Shown: positions 44,545 through 54,668, counted from the first letter of the stretch. The stretch: DNA of 64,000 nt from an uncultured Nonlabens sp. (GCA_947491755.1 CANLKV010000002.1:924585-988584); one strand, 5' to 3'. The notes: generated by a model not told the origin, from the letters alone. Made by a program: numbers and translations.

Positions 44545-45810
44545 CTAGCCTCTAAATAGAGGTATGCTTTCAGGTTGAAACTCTGGAAAAATGGTGGTCG
44601 CATCAATATTTAAATGATTTTTTAAAACCGTGGTGCACACATTTCTAAAATCTGTGGTCACCGGCAATTCCCTGGCACAGGTTTGCTCATCAATGGTTTT
44701 CAAGTTATTGAATATTTTGCCGCCATCAATATTATTTCCTAAAATAAACTGGCACGATCCTCTCCCGTGATCTGTTCCTAAAGATCCATTTTGATTGGTA
44801 GTACGACCAAATTCTGTCATGGTCATGACCACCACATCATCTTGAAAGGTGCCCAGGTCTTCCCAAAATGCAGCGATGCTCTTGGATAAATCCTCCGCAT
44901 TTCTAGCAAAAGCGCCACTCTTAGTGGGTTGCCTGCTGTGCGTGTCCCATCCGGTACTTTCTGCAAAAGCAATTTCCAGTCCCACATTTGCTTTAATCAA
45001 CTGGGCTATTTGCCTTAAACTATGGCCTAGGTTGCTTTTTGGGTAGGTTTGCGCACTTTGGGTGTTAAGATCAATATGTTTCATCAATTTAATAGCTTCC
45101 AGCCCGTTTTTGCCAGCATTGCGCAACCTTTCGTTTTGTTCAGCATTATATTCATGACCTATTCCGTTCAATTGCTCATCTGTAATTACGCTTTCGCGAA
45201 AGCGTAAGTCTTCTAGACGCTCCACCGCAATAGAGCTTTCATTACCATAAAGAATACGTGGCCTGGTTGGGGTCATTGCCACAGCTTTAAAAGGCGACAC
45301 CATTGTAGCACGATCGGTTTGTGCAAGGGCCCTGTTGAGCCATCCGGTTTGCGTACTCTTCATTCCTGGTGTGCCACTTTCCGTAAAATCCTGCATATCA
45401 AAATGGGATCGATTATCTATAGGCAAACCAGAACCATGAATGATGGCCATTTGATTAGCATTAAAATAAGGTTTTAAAGAAAATAGGTACGGACTGAGGC
45501 CAAAATTACCATTGAGGTCCACTAGTTTTTCTTCTTGAGATAAGGTGCTGAGCATTAAGTTGGGGCGCACTTTTTTCAGAAAATGATTCTCTATAGGTTG
45601 CACGGCAGCCAGGCCATCCATTGCTCCTCGCTGAAAAATAGTTACAAGGATTTTTTTTCTTTTAAAGACAGGCGTTTCAAAAGTTTGTGTCGCAGCTTGG
45701 GCAACAAATGAAGGAATGCCTCCTAAGGTCAAACCAAACACCGCCATACTGCTTCCTTTTAAAAAAGCCCTGCGGTTCCATTGTTCATGCTTTATAGTAT
45801 CGTGACACAT
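44545..45810 (-). CDS. DUF1501 secreted protein (Tat substrate)
   Basis: 421 aa. The N-terminus has a Tat-like signal (NRRAFLKGSSMAVFGLTLGG). DUF1501 features include FQRGAMDGLAAVQP, the metal-site-like WDTHSRQPTKSGAFA, and MTMTEFGRTTNQNGSLGTDH with a conserved GRGS. These resemble alkaline-phosphatase-superfamily sulfatase folds. Always found with DUF1800, as here (3 nt downstream of it). Enzymatic activity is not established. Confidence 0.88.
   Translation of the reverse strand: MCHDTIKHEQWNRRAFLKGSSMAVFGLTLGGIPSFVAQAATQTFETPVFKRKKILVTIFQRGAMDGLAAVQPIENHFLKKVRPNLMLSTLSQEEKLVDLNGNFGLSPYLFSLKPYFNANQMAIIHGSGLPIDNRSHFDMQDFTESGTPGMKSTQTGWLNRALAQTDRATMVSPFKAVAMTPTRPRILYGNESSIAVERLEDLRFRESVITDEQLNGIGHEYNAEQNERLRNAGKNGLEAIKLMKHIDLNTQSAQTYPKSNLGHSLRQIAQLIKANVGLEIAFAESTGWDTHSRQPTKSGAFARNAEDLSKSIAAFWEDLGTFQDDVVVMTMTEFGRTTNQNGSLGTDHGRGSCQFILGNNIDGGKIFNNLKTIDEQTCARELPVTTDFRNVCTTVLKNHLNIDATTIFPEFQPESIPLFRG
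45189..45204. repeat. Iterated palindrome, copy 9
   Basis: In the DUF1501 gene; frame reads LRFRES. Confidence 0.85.
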
Positions 45811-45813
45811 TGC

Positions 45814-47499
45814 TTATCGTTTTTGAAATGATGGTGAAACAAATTGAGTGGCAAGCATGAGTGTATCGCCAGGTGACTTAGGTATTTTAACACCGTTGAT
45901 TTTACCTTGCTCCAGTAGATATGCGAATTTTATGCGTTGGGCAATGGCAGCCTCATTAAGCCAAAATGCTTGATGTGTAGGATAGCCCGTAGGTGGTTGG
46001 AAAGCGTAAAGTGGCTGTCCCATTTTACTAGTCCACCGCAGTGTCTCAGTAAAATCTTTTACCTGTGCATCGCTTTTCCTCAACGCACTCACGACAAATT
46101 CAAAAGGCGATTTCGCTTTGGCTTTTATGTAATTTTTGTTCCAAAATGCCGGTGACTCGAGCATTGCCTTTATGGTAAATTTTAAATTACCATTGCTTTT
46201 TGCAAATTCTTGTGCCATGTTTTCAATCAACTTATCATCTGGTTTATCGTCCACAAAATAAGTGGCCAATTTTCTGGCAATATGTCTAGCAGTGGAAGGA
46301 TGCTCTGCAAGTTGCTCAAAAAGGGCAATACCTTCGTTTATACCTTGATTGCCAGGATATGTTTTGCCCATGACCATTTTGCTGCCGGCATCGTGGCGAG
46401 AAGCGTCAAAATAGAACCCATTTTCTATGGTAGAGGCGCCATCCTTTGTTGCCCGATTTTTGACAAAAGACTTTAATCTGTCTGGAATGGGATAGAGCAA
46501 CGGACTAGTTTTCCATCCGGTGAGTATCCTTGCTACTTCCTCGATGTCTTTCTGTGTATATCCACCATCAACGCCCAGGGTATGCAGCTCTAGTAATTCC
46601 CTAGCATAATTTTCATTGATGCCCGGCATTTGTCGTGTATTCATTTGGTCAGTTGCCGTTGCACCTGGCCTTAAGGTAGGTGCGTCTTTTGCCGCATTTG
46701 AAATGGTGTTATCGAGATAGGTGAGCATTGCAGGATGCTGTGCAGTCGCTTGAAGCATTTCTTCAAATTCACCAAAAATATGTGGCCTTATGGCATCTCG
46801 TTCATAGGAAAGCACATTAGTGGCCACATCGTTGATTCGCGTTATTGAAACATTAAAATGATTGTACCAAAAATCTACTAGCTTTTCTTCCAGTTGGCTA
46901 TTGGAATAAGCGGCGCGGTACAACTTTTGTGCGCCCAACTGGTACATCAATTCCATAAAATTGCCCAATTCTAGGCGCTCCATCGGTTTTTGCATGGCAG
47001 CGCCATTTTCCATTTCATAAAACCAAATTCTATCTACATTATGTACGTGCCTTAACGTTGTGCCAAACATCTCGTTAAAATTGATCTGACCACGCAATCC
47101 ATCACTACCATTGATACGATTATCGACCGCAATAGATCTTAAGGTAACGATTAATCCAGGATAGGTCTCTGCTATTTGCTGCATGGACAAAGCTGTGACT
47201 GGAAACCTTTTTTCCAAATCGGCTGTGAACTCTAAATCCTGTGAAGTGTTTAACTGCTCAGTTAACCACACGTTGACCCCTGTGTCAAGAATTTCTTTCT
47301 TAAGCCCAGGTGTTTCACCATAAGTGAGCTTATCCATAAGGTAGGTTGCGGCTTGATCGTCGCTCCAGCCCATGTCAAGATAGGGTGCCTGGACTGTTAA
47401 AATTGTCAATGGCTTTGCCGACGGTAAATTTGCCTGCAAATTCTGATGACCAGATTTGCAACTACATACAACTACAATAATGAGGATATAGCGTTTCAT
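45814..47499 (-). CDS. DUF1800 secreted protein
   Basis: 561 aa with a lipoprotein-like N-terminus (VVCSCKSG). The family blocks are WYNHFNVSI, ENYARELLELHTLGVDGGYT, KDIEEVARILTGW and ARHIARKLATYFV. A late PTGYPTHQAFWLNEA is typical of the end of the domain. Paired with DUF1501 in many bacteria, probably an envelope or secreted complex of unknown activity. It starts 9 nt after the small lipoprotein gene. Confidence 0.88.
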   Translation of the reverse strand: MKRYILIIVVVCSCKSGHQNLQANLPSAKPLTILTVQAPYLDMGWSDDQAATYLMDKLTYGETPGLKKEILDTGVNVWLTEQLNTSQDLEFTADLEKRFPVTALSMQQIAETYPGLIVTLRSIAVDNRINGSDGLRGQINFNEMFGTTLRHVHNVDRIWFYEMENGAAMQKPMERLELGNFMELMYQLGAQKLYRAAYSNSQLEEKLVDFWYNHFNVSITRINDVATNVLSYERDAIRPHIFGEFEEMLQATAQHPAMLTYLDNTISNAAKDAPTLRPGATATDQMNTRQMPGINENYARELLELHTLGVDGGYTQKDIEEVARILTGWKTSPLLYPIPDRLKSFVKNRATKDGASTIENGFYFDASRHDAGSKMVMGKTYPGNQGINEGIALFEQLAEHPSTARHIARKLATYFVDDKPDDKLIENMAQEFAKSNGNLKFTIKAMLESPAFWNKNYIKAKAKSPFEFVVSALRKSDAQVKDFTETLRWTSKMGQPLYAFQPPTGYPTHQAFWLNEAAIAQRIKFAYLLEQGKINGVKIPKSPGDTLMLATQFVSPSFQKR

Positions 47500-47508
47500 G
47501 ACTTGCAG

Positions 47509-47937
47509 TTAAAGGCCTCTGCGATTACCTCCTCTATTTTGCATTCCGGCGCGCATTTCTTCTCTTTGCTTTTCTCTAAAGGCCTGATAGGTCTTAAACT
47601 GCTCGTCGTCCAGTATAAGTCTCAGTTTATTTTCTGTCTCTGTAGAAAGAGCCTGCATTTGTTGCATTTTTGCTCGTCTGTCACCGCCGCTTTCTCGCAA
47701 TTCTCGCATTTGCTCCTGACTTTTTTGCACAATGGACTGCACTTCCGCCCTTTGGTCTTCCCTTAGATTCAAATCTTCTATAAGTTGTTGCCTTGCCGCC
47801 AGGCGAGCGTCTTTTCTGTCTATTTGCTCCGTGACTTCTTTGCTATCATTGGTTACCGTTTGGGAAGAACCACAACTTAGGACAGCTAGAACAATAAAGC
47901 TCACTATTAGGTTTTTGAGTAAGTACGACGTTTTCAT
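47509..47937 (-). CDS. Spy/CpxP-like helical lipoprotein
   Basis: 142 aa with a lipobox (AVLSCGSS). The long helix contains LNLREDQRAEVQSIVQKSQE and a LxLRE...LxxILDDEQ-type pattern, and the tail is Gly/Arg-rich (AGMQNRGGNRRGL). It resembles periplasmic LTxxQ chaperone/stress proteins. First gene of a six-gene minus-strand run ending at 42992, so envelope proteins at both ends flank the sigma factor. Confidence 0.7.
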   Translation of the reverse strand: MKTSYLLKNLIVSFIVLAVLSCGSSQTVTNDSKEVTEQIDRKDARLAARQQLIEDLNLREDQRAEVQSIVQKSQEQMRELRESGGDRRAKMQQMQALSTETENKLRLILDDEQFKTYQAFREKQREEMRAGMQNRGGNRRGL

Positions 47938-48091
47938 TTTGTATATTGTTTTATAGTTGGAACATGAATAATTATAGAAAGTTTAGTAGCGCAGTAGAGC
48001 GATCCATTTTTAAGACACTTGTAAGACTAGCCTTGAATATTTAGTCAAAAGCACCCAGATGATTTTTTTTTAAAACGAGCATCATTAATTT

Positions 48092-48640
48092 TCAATCTTC
48101 AATAACATCTGAAACTTGGTACCCGTCATCGACTGGGACATATACCACATTATTTAACACATAAGCCGTGGTGTTGTCAACAGTAATTTCTTGTGCATCT
48201 TCCGGTAGTTCTTTGATGACAGCCCCTATAGGTGCTGTGTTGATTTCATATGCTCCATCTGTTTCTTGATAAAATACACCATCTGCATAAGCGTATGCAG
48301 CGCCTCTAACCGTTAGCCTCAATGCTCTTACAGGCAAACTAGCTATGCGCAATCCCCTGGGAGGAAAAGTGCGGATATAAACACCATTGCGAGGAATAAA
48401 ATACATACCACCTACAAGATGGTAATTGATATTTCTAAAGCGTACGGCGCGAGCTGTTCTGGGCAAACGGGTTAAAGTCCTTCTGACCACTTTTCTGTTA
48501 GCTCGTCTTATTTTTTTGTTTATTTTTTTATTTACAACAACAGATTTAGCAACAGGTCGCATTGCTTGGGCTTCCATATGAGACGGTATAGAAAGAGAAA
48601 CGAATAAACAAAATGTAACTAGATATTTTAAATTTTTCAT
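48092..48640 (-). CDS. DUF6515-like secreted protein
   Basis: 182 aa with a signal peptide (IPSHMEAQA), a very basic stretch (KKINKKIRRANRKVVRRTLT), and paired beta motifs (YHLVGGMYFIPRNGVYIRTF; YAYADGVFYQETDGAYEI; AYVLNNVVYVPVDDGYQV). They repeat a [YFH]xxxxGxxYxxxxxGY pattern, as in DUF6515 proteins. Stands alone, 154 nt from the lipoprotein gene. Function unknown. Confidence 0.75.
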   Translation of the reverse strand: MKNLKYLVTFCLFVSLSIPSHMEAQAMRPVAKSVVVNKKINKKIRRANRKVVRRTLTRLPRTARAVRFRNINYHLVGGMYFIPRNGVYIRTFPPRGLRIASLPVRALRLTVRGAAYAYADGVFYQETDGAYEINTAPIGAVIKELPEDAQEITVDNTTAYVLNNVVYVPVDDGYQVSDVIED

Positions 48641-48720
48641 GAGGATGTATTTATATGGGTTAGAACATTACGTGTCTATAAAAGGTTTAATTATTTTTTT
48701 TTAAAATCTTAAGTGATATT

Positions 48721-50937
48721 TTACTTGATCACTATTTTTTTGGTGCTGGACTGGCTTTCATTTTTTAAGCTTATAAAGTAAGTGCCAGAACCTAGCGTTG
48801 AAACATCGACAGGAGAATTATCGTCAACTTTTCCTTTTAACACGAGGCGCCCTTGTAAGTCAAAAATGGCGTAATGTTCCGCTTTCGCGAAAGCGGAACT
48901 GATATAAACAAAATCACTTGTAGGGTTTGGGTAAATAGTAAAGCCTACATTCTCTTGGGCAACCTCATTTACCGATAAGGTAGCAATACCCAGGTCTGTA
49001 GCATTTAAAGCAAGTGCATAACCATCAAAAGATCCTTGATTAGGCCCTACAAAACTGGCTTCCGTCATTCCGCCTATATAAAGGATTCCGTTTCTCAATA
49101 CTGCACCTGCTCTATCTTCATGTGGGGTACCTAACTGTATGTTTTGCAGCGGATTTAAGTTAGTGTCAAATTTCTGGACGAAAATATCACCAGACTCATT
49201 TGTCGGGTCTGCATTATTACCAAATAAATCGCCGTTGGTAAACCCTACTGCATAAATGATATCATTAGCATCTATTTCTAGTTTTCTTATAAGTTCTGAC
49301 TTATCAGTTCCAAATTGATATGTAATAGGATTTGTTAACCCTGGACTATATTTTCTAATATATGCATCACCTTCACCAAGTATGCTACCAGAAAGAATAC
49401 CAGTAGTATAGCCAGCTACGTAAATATTTCCTTGGCTATCTACAACATTATCAAGAACCCAATCGGCTCTTGCGCCACCGCCACCAACGATATTTGTCGT
49501 ACTTGTCCTGTTTGGTGTGGGATTATTCAAATTTTCATAAACAGCAACAAAAGCATCAGCGCCTTGTGGTGCAAAAAACCATCCGCCTATAATTAATCTT
49601 CCATCGCCAGGTGTATTTCCAGCTTCATAGGTAATTCCACCCCAGGCTTCCGCTGATGCGACTACATTACCTATAGGTTGTTCAATGACACGCCAGATGT
49701 TAGCCAATGTTGTCGCATCATGTTTTGCCACAAGATATACTCGGTCTGTACCAGTAGTTCCAGTTGGTGCACCTTGTGCTGAAACAAATAAGTTGCCGTT
49801 GTCATCTAGAACTATATTACCGTAACCATCTATTCCTGAACTGCCAAATTGATCTGTTGCCACGATTGCTCCCGTAGCCAAATCCAATTTCACAATTATG
49901 GCATCCCAGCGACCTGCATTAGTAAAACCAGGAAGCGCACCTAGAGTTCGTCCTGCTAAATAGATGTATTGTGAATCTGTTGTGGCATCTTTTAAGATAC
50001 TACCTTCTGAAAGATTGATTTCAGTAACCCATTGTTCCACACCATTTTGATCTATTTTGGCAATAAAAACCTCATTGCGGTAGTCAATACCGCCATCTAA
50101 ATTACCATCAGTAAGGCCATAGAGATAAACGTTTCCATCATCGTCTGCGGTAATCCCACTTACTACTTCCTTACCGTTAGAGCCGTATTGAACGATACCT
50201 AGTGGCTCTGCTATTGTTGTGTCTAAGGGTTGAGCGTATCTAAAGTTATTAGGGTCATTGAGGCTTAAAGATTGAGTAGCATTACACAACGCTACAGGAT
50301 TTTGTGGAGGATTACCACTTATAGTGCTAGCCAAAACATCACAAGGAAAAATAAAGGCTACTAAATCTATATCACCACCGCCTGTGTAGAAAAGGTAGTA
50401 CCCTTCGGTATTTACCCCATCCGCAACTGTTGCGTACAGCAAATTATAATCTGATGCCTGACCCTTGAGTTGAATATAACCTGCCTCATAATCTAAGTTT
50501 TGAATGACACAGTAGTCGTTATCAATTCCGTCTGAACCTTTTAGAAAGAAGGGTTGTGAGATTTCATGGGTACCTAAGATAATTTTATCTGCATTGGCAG
50601 CACCATAATTTTCATTCAAATCAGAATTAAGAACTGGTTTAACGTATTTCACAAAATTACTACCAGGAAAAGTGTCAGCTGGATCCACCGGCATAAATAC
50701 ATCTCCACCACTATTTTCACCATCCATGTAATCTGTATCGAAAATGGTAAATTCAATATCATTAAACGGTGCACCAGAAGAAAACGTAGGTTGCCCTTGT
50801 ATAAAAGGTATTAATTCTGCTGTACCTTGAGGCATATTTGGGAATTGCTGTGCGGCAGTTAATAATTGTTGCTGGGTTTGGGAATGACCTTTAAAAAAGA
50901 GAAAAAATATTGATAAGGGAAGTAAAATAATTCTCAT
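48721..50937 (-). CDS. Secreted SBBP/beta-propeller-like protein with T9SS sorting domain
   Basis: 738 aa: signal peptide (to about GHSQT), then a unique N-terminal domain with FDTDYMDGENSGGDVFMP. Repeated blade-like units follow, with DDDGNVYLYGLTDGNLDGG, NLFVSAQGAPTG, SQGNIYVAGYTTG and DIIYAVGFTNGDL. These resemble the SBBP repeats in secreted Bacteroidota proteins. A T9SS type A tail occupies about 665-738 (FTIYPNPTSDFVYI). One iterated palindrome (48880) lies in the tail domain and encodes AFAKA. Ligand unknown. Confidence 0.85.
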   Translation of the reverse strand: MRIILLPLSIFFLFFKGHSQTQQQLLTAAQQFPNMPQGTAELIPFIQGQPTFSSGAPFNDIEFTIFDTDYMDGENSGGDVFMPVDPADTFPGSNFVKYVKPVLNSDLNENYGAANADKIILGTHEISQPFFLKGSDGIDNDYCVIQNLDYEAGYIQLKGQASDYNLLYATVADGVNTEGYYLFYTGGGDIDLVAFIFPCDVLASTISGNPPQNPVALCNATQSLSLNDPNNFRYAQPLDTTIAEPLGIVQYGSNGKEVVSGITADDDGNVYLYGLTDGNLDGGIDYRNEVFIAKIDQNGVEQWVTEINLSEGSILKDATTDSQYIYLAGRTLGALPGFTNAGRWDAIIVKLDLATGAIVATDQFGSSGIDGYGNIVLDDNGNLFVSAQGAPTGTTGTDRVYLVAKHDATTLANIWRVIEQPIGNVVASAEAWGGITYEAGNTPGDGRLIIGGWFFAPQGADAFVAVYENLNNPTPNRTSTTNIVGGGGARADWVLDNVVDSQGNIYVAGYTTGILSGSILGEGDAYIRKYSPGLTNPITYQFGTDKSELIRKLEIDANDIIYAVGFTNGDLFGNNADPTNESGDIFVQKFDTNLNPLQNIQLGTPHEDRAGAVLRNGILYIGGMTEASFVGPNQGSFDGYALALNATDLGIATLSVNEVAQENVGFTIYPNPTSDFVYISSAFAKAEHYAIFDLQGRLVLKGKVDDNSPVDVSTLGSGTYFISLKNESQSSTKKIVIK
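48880..48895. repeat. Iterated palindrome, copy 10
   Basis: In the T9SS tail of the beta-propeller-like gene, extended to a perfect 22-bp palindrome (48877-48898); frame reads AFAKA. Confidence 0.85.
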
Positions 50938-51103
50938 AAACGGCTCTATTTTATAATTAGAACTGTTTAAGACGGGAATGGTTTATTTATAATTTAATGA
51001 TGTAATTAAATTTTTAAAAGTCGTAACAATCAGTTAATTATTCCCACAACAACCTTCTAAATAAATGCTCCATAGAAGTAGTCCACATTTCTATTGTACA
51101 TCA

Positions 51104-51150
51104 CAAAAAAACCACTATACCGTCCTGATGCTTGTAGGACGTTATAGTGG
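51104..51150 (-). terminator. Strong terminator of the M14 peptidase gene
   Basis: Arms CCACTATA..CGTCCT and AGGACG.TATAGTGG form a long stem (51112-51150). On the minus strand it is followed by a run of seven T (51105-51111). Confidence 0.85.
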
Positions 51151-51164
51151 CTTGTTGTTGATCT

Positions 51165-51180
51165 CGCTTTCGCGAAAGCG
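51165..51180. repeat. Iterated palindrome, copy 11
   Basis: Intergenic, 20 bp beyond the M14 gene stop. Confidence 0.85.
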
Positions 51181-51200
51181 AACTGAGTATTCTTAATAAA

Positions 51201-53699
51201 TTATAATTCGGGTTTATTATTGTTGACTAGGAAAACTGCATTTGCAAAAAACAACTTTCCATTCTCCCAGAAAGCTCTAAATAGAGGATCGTCTACCATA
51301 TAAATAATGCTCCCTCTGCCCTGTCGCTCCTCACCGAATATCATTGAATTTTTCAATTTGCTTTTGGCCATATCTCCAGCAAAACCAGAGACATTTTCTA
51401 CCTCATCTGGAATCCATCCTACATTGTAGCCATTATCTAAATAACTGTATGAATCGCTGCCCAGTTTTAATGAATAATAGATGTCCTTATATCCAAAGGC
51501 GAGAGGATGCGTTTGATCGATTTGCGTTTTAAAAATACTTCCTGTAATTAAATTAGGTATTGCTGCCTCCTCTCTCGAGGCATAGGGCGTCAATCGGGAA
51601 TCCTTATCATCAGCATCTTTTTCTTTATCCTCGACAACTGCGTTTGTTTTTAAAGAAAAACCTTCTTTATTAGCAAAGCTGCTTACTGCATTATCTATAG
51701 CGATGACCTTGCCACCACCACGTACAAAATCTTTTATTTTGTCTAGCATATCGTCATTGAGCAAGCCACTGTAATACCCACTAGGCATAATGAGCACATC
51801 AAACTGTTGTAAATTGACACTGCTCAAATATTCTGTATCTATTGAAGTTACCGGGTAATTGAGGCTTTGTTCAAAATAGTACCAGGTGGCTCCATAACTT
51901 AATGAAGAGGTACGCTCGCCCTTGAGCAATGCGACTCGAGGCGCATGAATGAGCTTGATATCTGGCGATCCAAAATCAGGTCCCGTTGTAGCAAACGAGG
52001 TGGTTGCCACATCTAAATCGCGATTATACTGGGTTGCTATTTCCTGCACACGGCGTCCATAATCTGGATGAGTACGATTGTCACTTTTAGTAATGATTAA
52101 CGTACCACGTTCATAGGACTTGCCATTATTGATAAATGGCTTTTCAGTAAATCTTACATTAATATCGTTCTTAAGTAAAGCTGCCAGAAATCGAGCATCC
52201 TGCATGCTGTTCCATTTTGCAATATAACCTGTCGCGTTTTCACTATAAACAGGTTCTTTTTTAATAAAAGGATTGCTGCTGTCTGCGGTAACTAATGTAG
52301 TGCTACCCACTGCTTCCAGACCGTATGCTTTAGGAAGATTCCAGGCCGTGATATCGTAAGTGAGTGGCGTGCTCAATTGTGCGTCTGGTTCAAATAGCAC
52401 TTGTACCATTTTACCTTTAGGCTGGTTTGTGGATACTACCATTGCGCGGTCATAATTGAGTGTAGTCTTATTATTAGTGCCCTCATAGCCTATTCCTGTT
52501 GTTTTACCTTTGCCTGTAAAGCCATAGGTGATTTCGTGCTTATCCAACAATTCTGCTAGTGCTTTGAACTGATCTACATGGCCCTTGAGTACATAACTTT
52601 TTACTTCTAGCTCGTCATTCTGAAAATACTTTTTAAAGGAGGTGTTGAGTCGTTCTGCATTTTTAGAAGCAACTTCTACAGTAGATAGGCCCGTTGTTTT
52701 GTGGTGATCCACTCGATCTACCAGGGTAAGCTCAAAGCCCTCATCATTCATTATTCCTAGACCAGCACGACCATGACCAGCTTGTTCGTAGGTCATGCCT
52801 ATAGCGCCCATGTAGGTAGGGTACGTATCGCCATAGCTAGGGTATAGCAAGTCAAAGCGTTCTCTAGTAAAATACAACCACCCTTTATCATCAAAATAAC
52901 GAGCATTATTTAAACCTATTTCTGTTTGAAATTCACGCTGGAATGGTGTGATCACCTCGTGAAATGGTTCGGCTGCTGGTGCAAAATAATAGGGCTCATT
53001 TATACCTTGCTCATGAAAATCTACATGCACATGCGGCATCCACTGGTTATAAACCTTAAGTCGCTGTATTGTTTCTACTTGTGTTGCCCACGCCCAGTCT
53101 CTATTTAAATCAAATAAGTAATGGTTAGGACGACCACCAGGCCATGGCTCATGATGTTCTGCTGCGGCTTGCAGTGGGTCATAAGGTTTGCTGGCCACCT
53201 GGTTGTACCAGTTAGCATAGCGATCTCTTCCATCTGGATTAACACAAGGATCAATAATTACAATGGTGTTTTCTAACCATTCTTGATGCGATGTCACTAG
53301 CTCATAAAGTGTAACCATAGACGCTTCTGTAGAACTAGCCTCATTACCATGCACGTTGTATGAAAGCCAGACTATTGCCTTTTTTAGATCTGGCGCGGGA
53401 CTGTTTATTATCCCTGCCTGCGCTAGGTTGTTTCTACGTATATCTTCTAAGTTGGCAATATTTTCTGCTGTACTCACTACAGCATAGGTTAATGGGCGCC
53501 TTTCATTAGTACGACCGTATTCTTGATAAGTAACCAGATCGCTCTGTGCTGCGACATGTTCAAAATAACGCACCACGTCTGCATGGCGTGAAAACTCGGC
53601 ACCTATGGGATACCCTAAAAACTCTTCTGGAGATTGTAGCTGTGCATAGGCGATGCAGGCAGACCACAAACCAATTAATCCGGTAAATAAAAACTTCAT
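51201..53699 (-). CDS. M14-family zinc carboxypeptidase-like exoprotein
   Basis: 832 aa from the ATG at 53699 (MKFLFTGLIGLWS), which gives a clean signal peptide ending AYAQ. An upstream ATG at 53804 adds 35 residues overlapping the divergent promoter. The peptidase domain spans about 30-330: the zinc pair lies in YNVHGNEASS (HxxE) and the third ligand in MPHVHVDFHEQG. After about 600 there is a glutamine-amidotransferase-like domain (DVLIMPSGYYSG, GGGKVIAIDNAV). M14 with this tail is a familiar secreted or periplasmic Bacteroidota form. Confidence 0.88.
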   Translation of the reverse strand: MKFLFTGLIGLWSACIAYAQLQSPEEFLGYPIGAEFSRHADVVRYFEHVAAQSDLVTYQEYGRTNERRPLTYAVVSTAENIANLEDIRRNNLAQAGIINSPAPDLKKAIVWLSYNVHGNEASSTEASMVTLYELVTSHQEWLENTIVIIDPCVNPDGRDRYANWYNQVASKPYDPLQAAAEHHEPWPGGRPNHYLFDLNRDWAWATQVETIQRLKVYNQWMPHVHVDFHEQGINEPYYFAPAAEPFHEVITPFQREFQTEIGLNNARYFDDKGWLYFTRERFDLLYPSYGDTYPTYMGAIGMTYEQAGHGRAGLGIMNDEGFELTLVDRVDHHKTTGLSTVEVASKNAERLNTSFKKYFQNDELEVKSYVLKGHVDQFKALAELLDKHEITYGFTGKGKTTGIGYEGTNNKTTLNYDRAMVVSTNQPKGKMVQVLFEPDAQLSTPLTYDITAWNLPKAYGLEAVGSTTLVTADSSNPFIKKEPVYSENATGYIAKWNSMQDARFLAALLKNDINVRFTEKPFINNGKSYERGTLIITKSDNRTHPDYGRRVQEIATQYNRDLDVATTSFATTGPDFGSPDIKLIHAPRVALLKGERTSSLSYGATWYYFEQSLNYPVTSIDTEYLSSVNLQQFDVLIMPSGYYSGLLNDDMLDKIKDFVRGGGKVIAIDNAVSSFANKEGFSLKTNAVVEDKEKDADDKDSRLTPYASREEAAIPNLITGSIFKTQIDQTHPLAFGYKDIYYSLKLGSDSYSYLDNGYNVGWIPDEVENVSGFAGDMAKSKLKNSMIFGEERQGRGSIIYMVDDPLFRAFWENGKLFFANAVFLVNNNKPEL

Positions 53700-53852
53700 C
53701 AGTTGCTTGTTTAAAAAGATAAAACTAATAATAAATGCTACAGTAAAAAGCATAATTATTACAGTCCTTAAGGAAGTAAGCAAACTTATTCCTACCCTGG
53801 TCAAGGATCTTAAACTTTATTAAAGGTGTACCACTCCCTGTACGCATATTTT

Positions 53853-53860
53853 TACTTTTG
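53853..53860 (+). promoter_or_regulatory. -7 box TACTTTTG of the patatin gene
   Basis: Matches TAnnTTTG and ends 4 nt before the ATG at 53865, the same spacing as at 15060/15065 and 58482/58487. Suggests a leaderless transcript. Confidence 0.6.
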
Positions 53861-53864
53861 ATGT

Positions 53865-54668
53865 ATGCGTAATAAATCAAAATTAGGTATCGCACTAGCC
53901 GGTGGCGGTGCTCGTGCCAGCGCTCATATAGGCGTGCTCCAGGCCTTGAACGAGCACGGTATTTTTCCTGACGAGATATCTGGATCCAGTGCTGGATCGA
54001 TGATAGGAGCGCTGTACTGCAATGGTTATAGCCCTCTAGAAATATTAGAGCTTTCCATGCAAGAAGAATTTGTGCGCATCTTTAAATTTCAATTGCTTAC
54101 CACAGAATGGAACCGACTGGCTTCCTTAAAACGACTGCTTAAAAAACACCTGCCTGAAAATAGCTTTGATAGTCTGCAAACACCACTACACGTTTGCGTG
54201 ACTAATCTCAATAAAGGCTGCAGCGAATATCTTAATAAAGGAGACCTAGCCACCAGTATCGTGGCGTCTTGTGCTGTTCCTGTAATATTTAAGCCTGTTA
54301 TTGTAGGCAATACGACCTATGTTGATGGTGGCGTACTGAATAATCTGCCCATTGAACCCCTACAAAATCGGGATTTAAAAATCATGGGAATTAGTATTTG
54401 CCCACATGAAGAACTACAGACCATAAAAGGGATACGAGAGATAAGCGAACGCATTTTTCAACTTAATGTGTGGAGCAATACAGAATATAGACTCAAACAA
54501 TGTGACATCGCCCTGGAGGTAGAAGATTCATTTCCCTATGGTATGTTTGATGTTACAAAGTCTGAAGAGCTTTTTAAAATAGGCTACGACTGCGCCATCC
54601 AGCAGATGCCACAAATAAAAGCAGGACTTAAAACAGCGGGCAGTTACTTATCATCCAGTAATAAATAG
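53865..54668 (+). CDS. Patatin-like phospholipase
   Basis: 267 aa. The oxyanion-hole motif GGGARA (near 14-19), the nucleophile elbow GSSAGS (Ser of GxSxG, near 44) and the catalytic Asp in VDGGVLNN (near 154) form a complete Ser-Asp dyad. It is cytosolic as written, with no signal peptide. Acyl hydrolase on phospholipids; the specific role is unknown. Divergent from the M14 peptidase. Confidence 0.9.
   Translation: MRNKSKLGIALAGGGARASAHIGVLQALNEHGIFPDEISGSSAGSMIGALYCNGYSPLEILELSMQEEFVRIFKFQLLTTEWNRLASLKRLLKKHLPENSFDSLQTPLHVCVTNLNKGCSEYLNKGDLATSIVASCAVPVIFKPVIVGNTTYVDGGVLNNLPIEPLQNRDLKIMGISICPHEELQTIKGIREISERIFQLNVWSNTEYRLKQCDIALEVEDSFPYGMFDVTKSEELFKIGYDCAIQQMPQIKAGLKTAGSYLSSSNK

Larger units (their letters stand above)
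50938..51200. other. Intergenic region between M14 peptidase and T9SS protein genes
   Basis: 263 bp. It contains the M14 gene terminator (51104-51150) and a copy of the iterated palindrome (51165-51180). No ORF seen. Confidence 0.6.

Noticed and set aside
53700..53804. 35-residue N-terminal extension of the M14 peptidase
   Set aside because: It would hide the signal peptide starting at 53699 inside the protein, and it reaches close to the divergent promoter.
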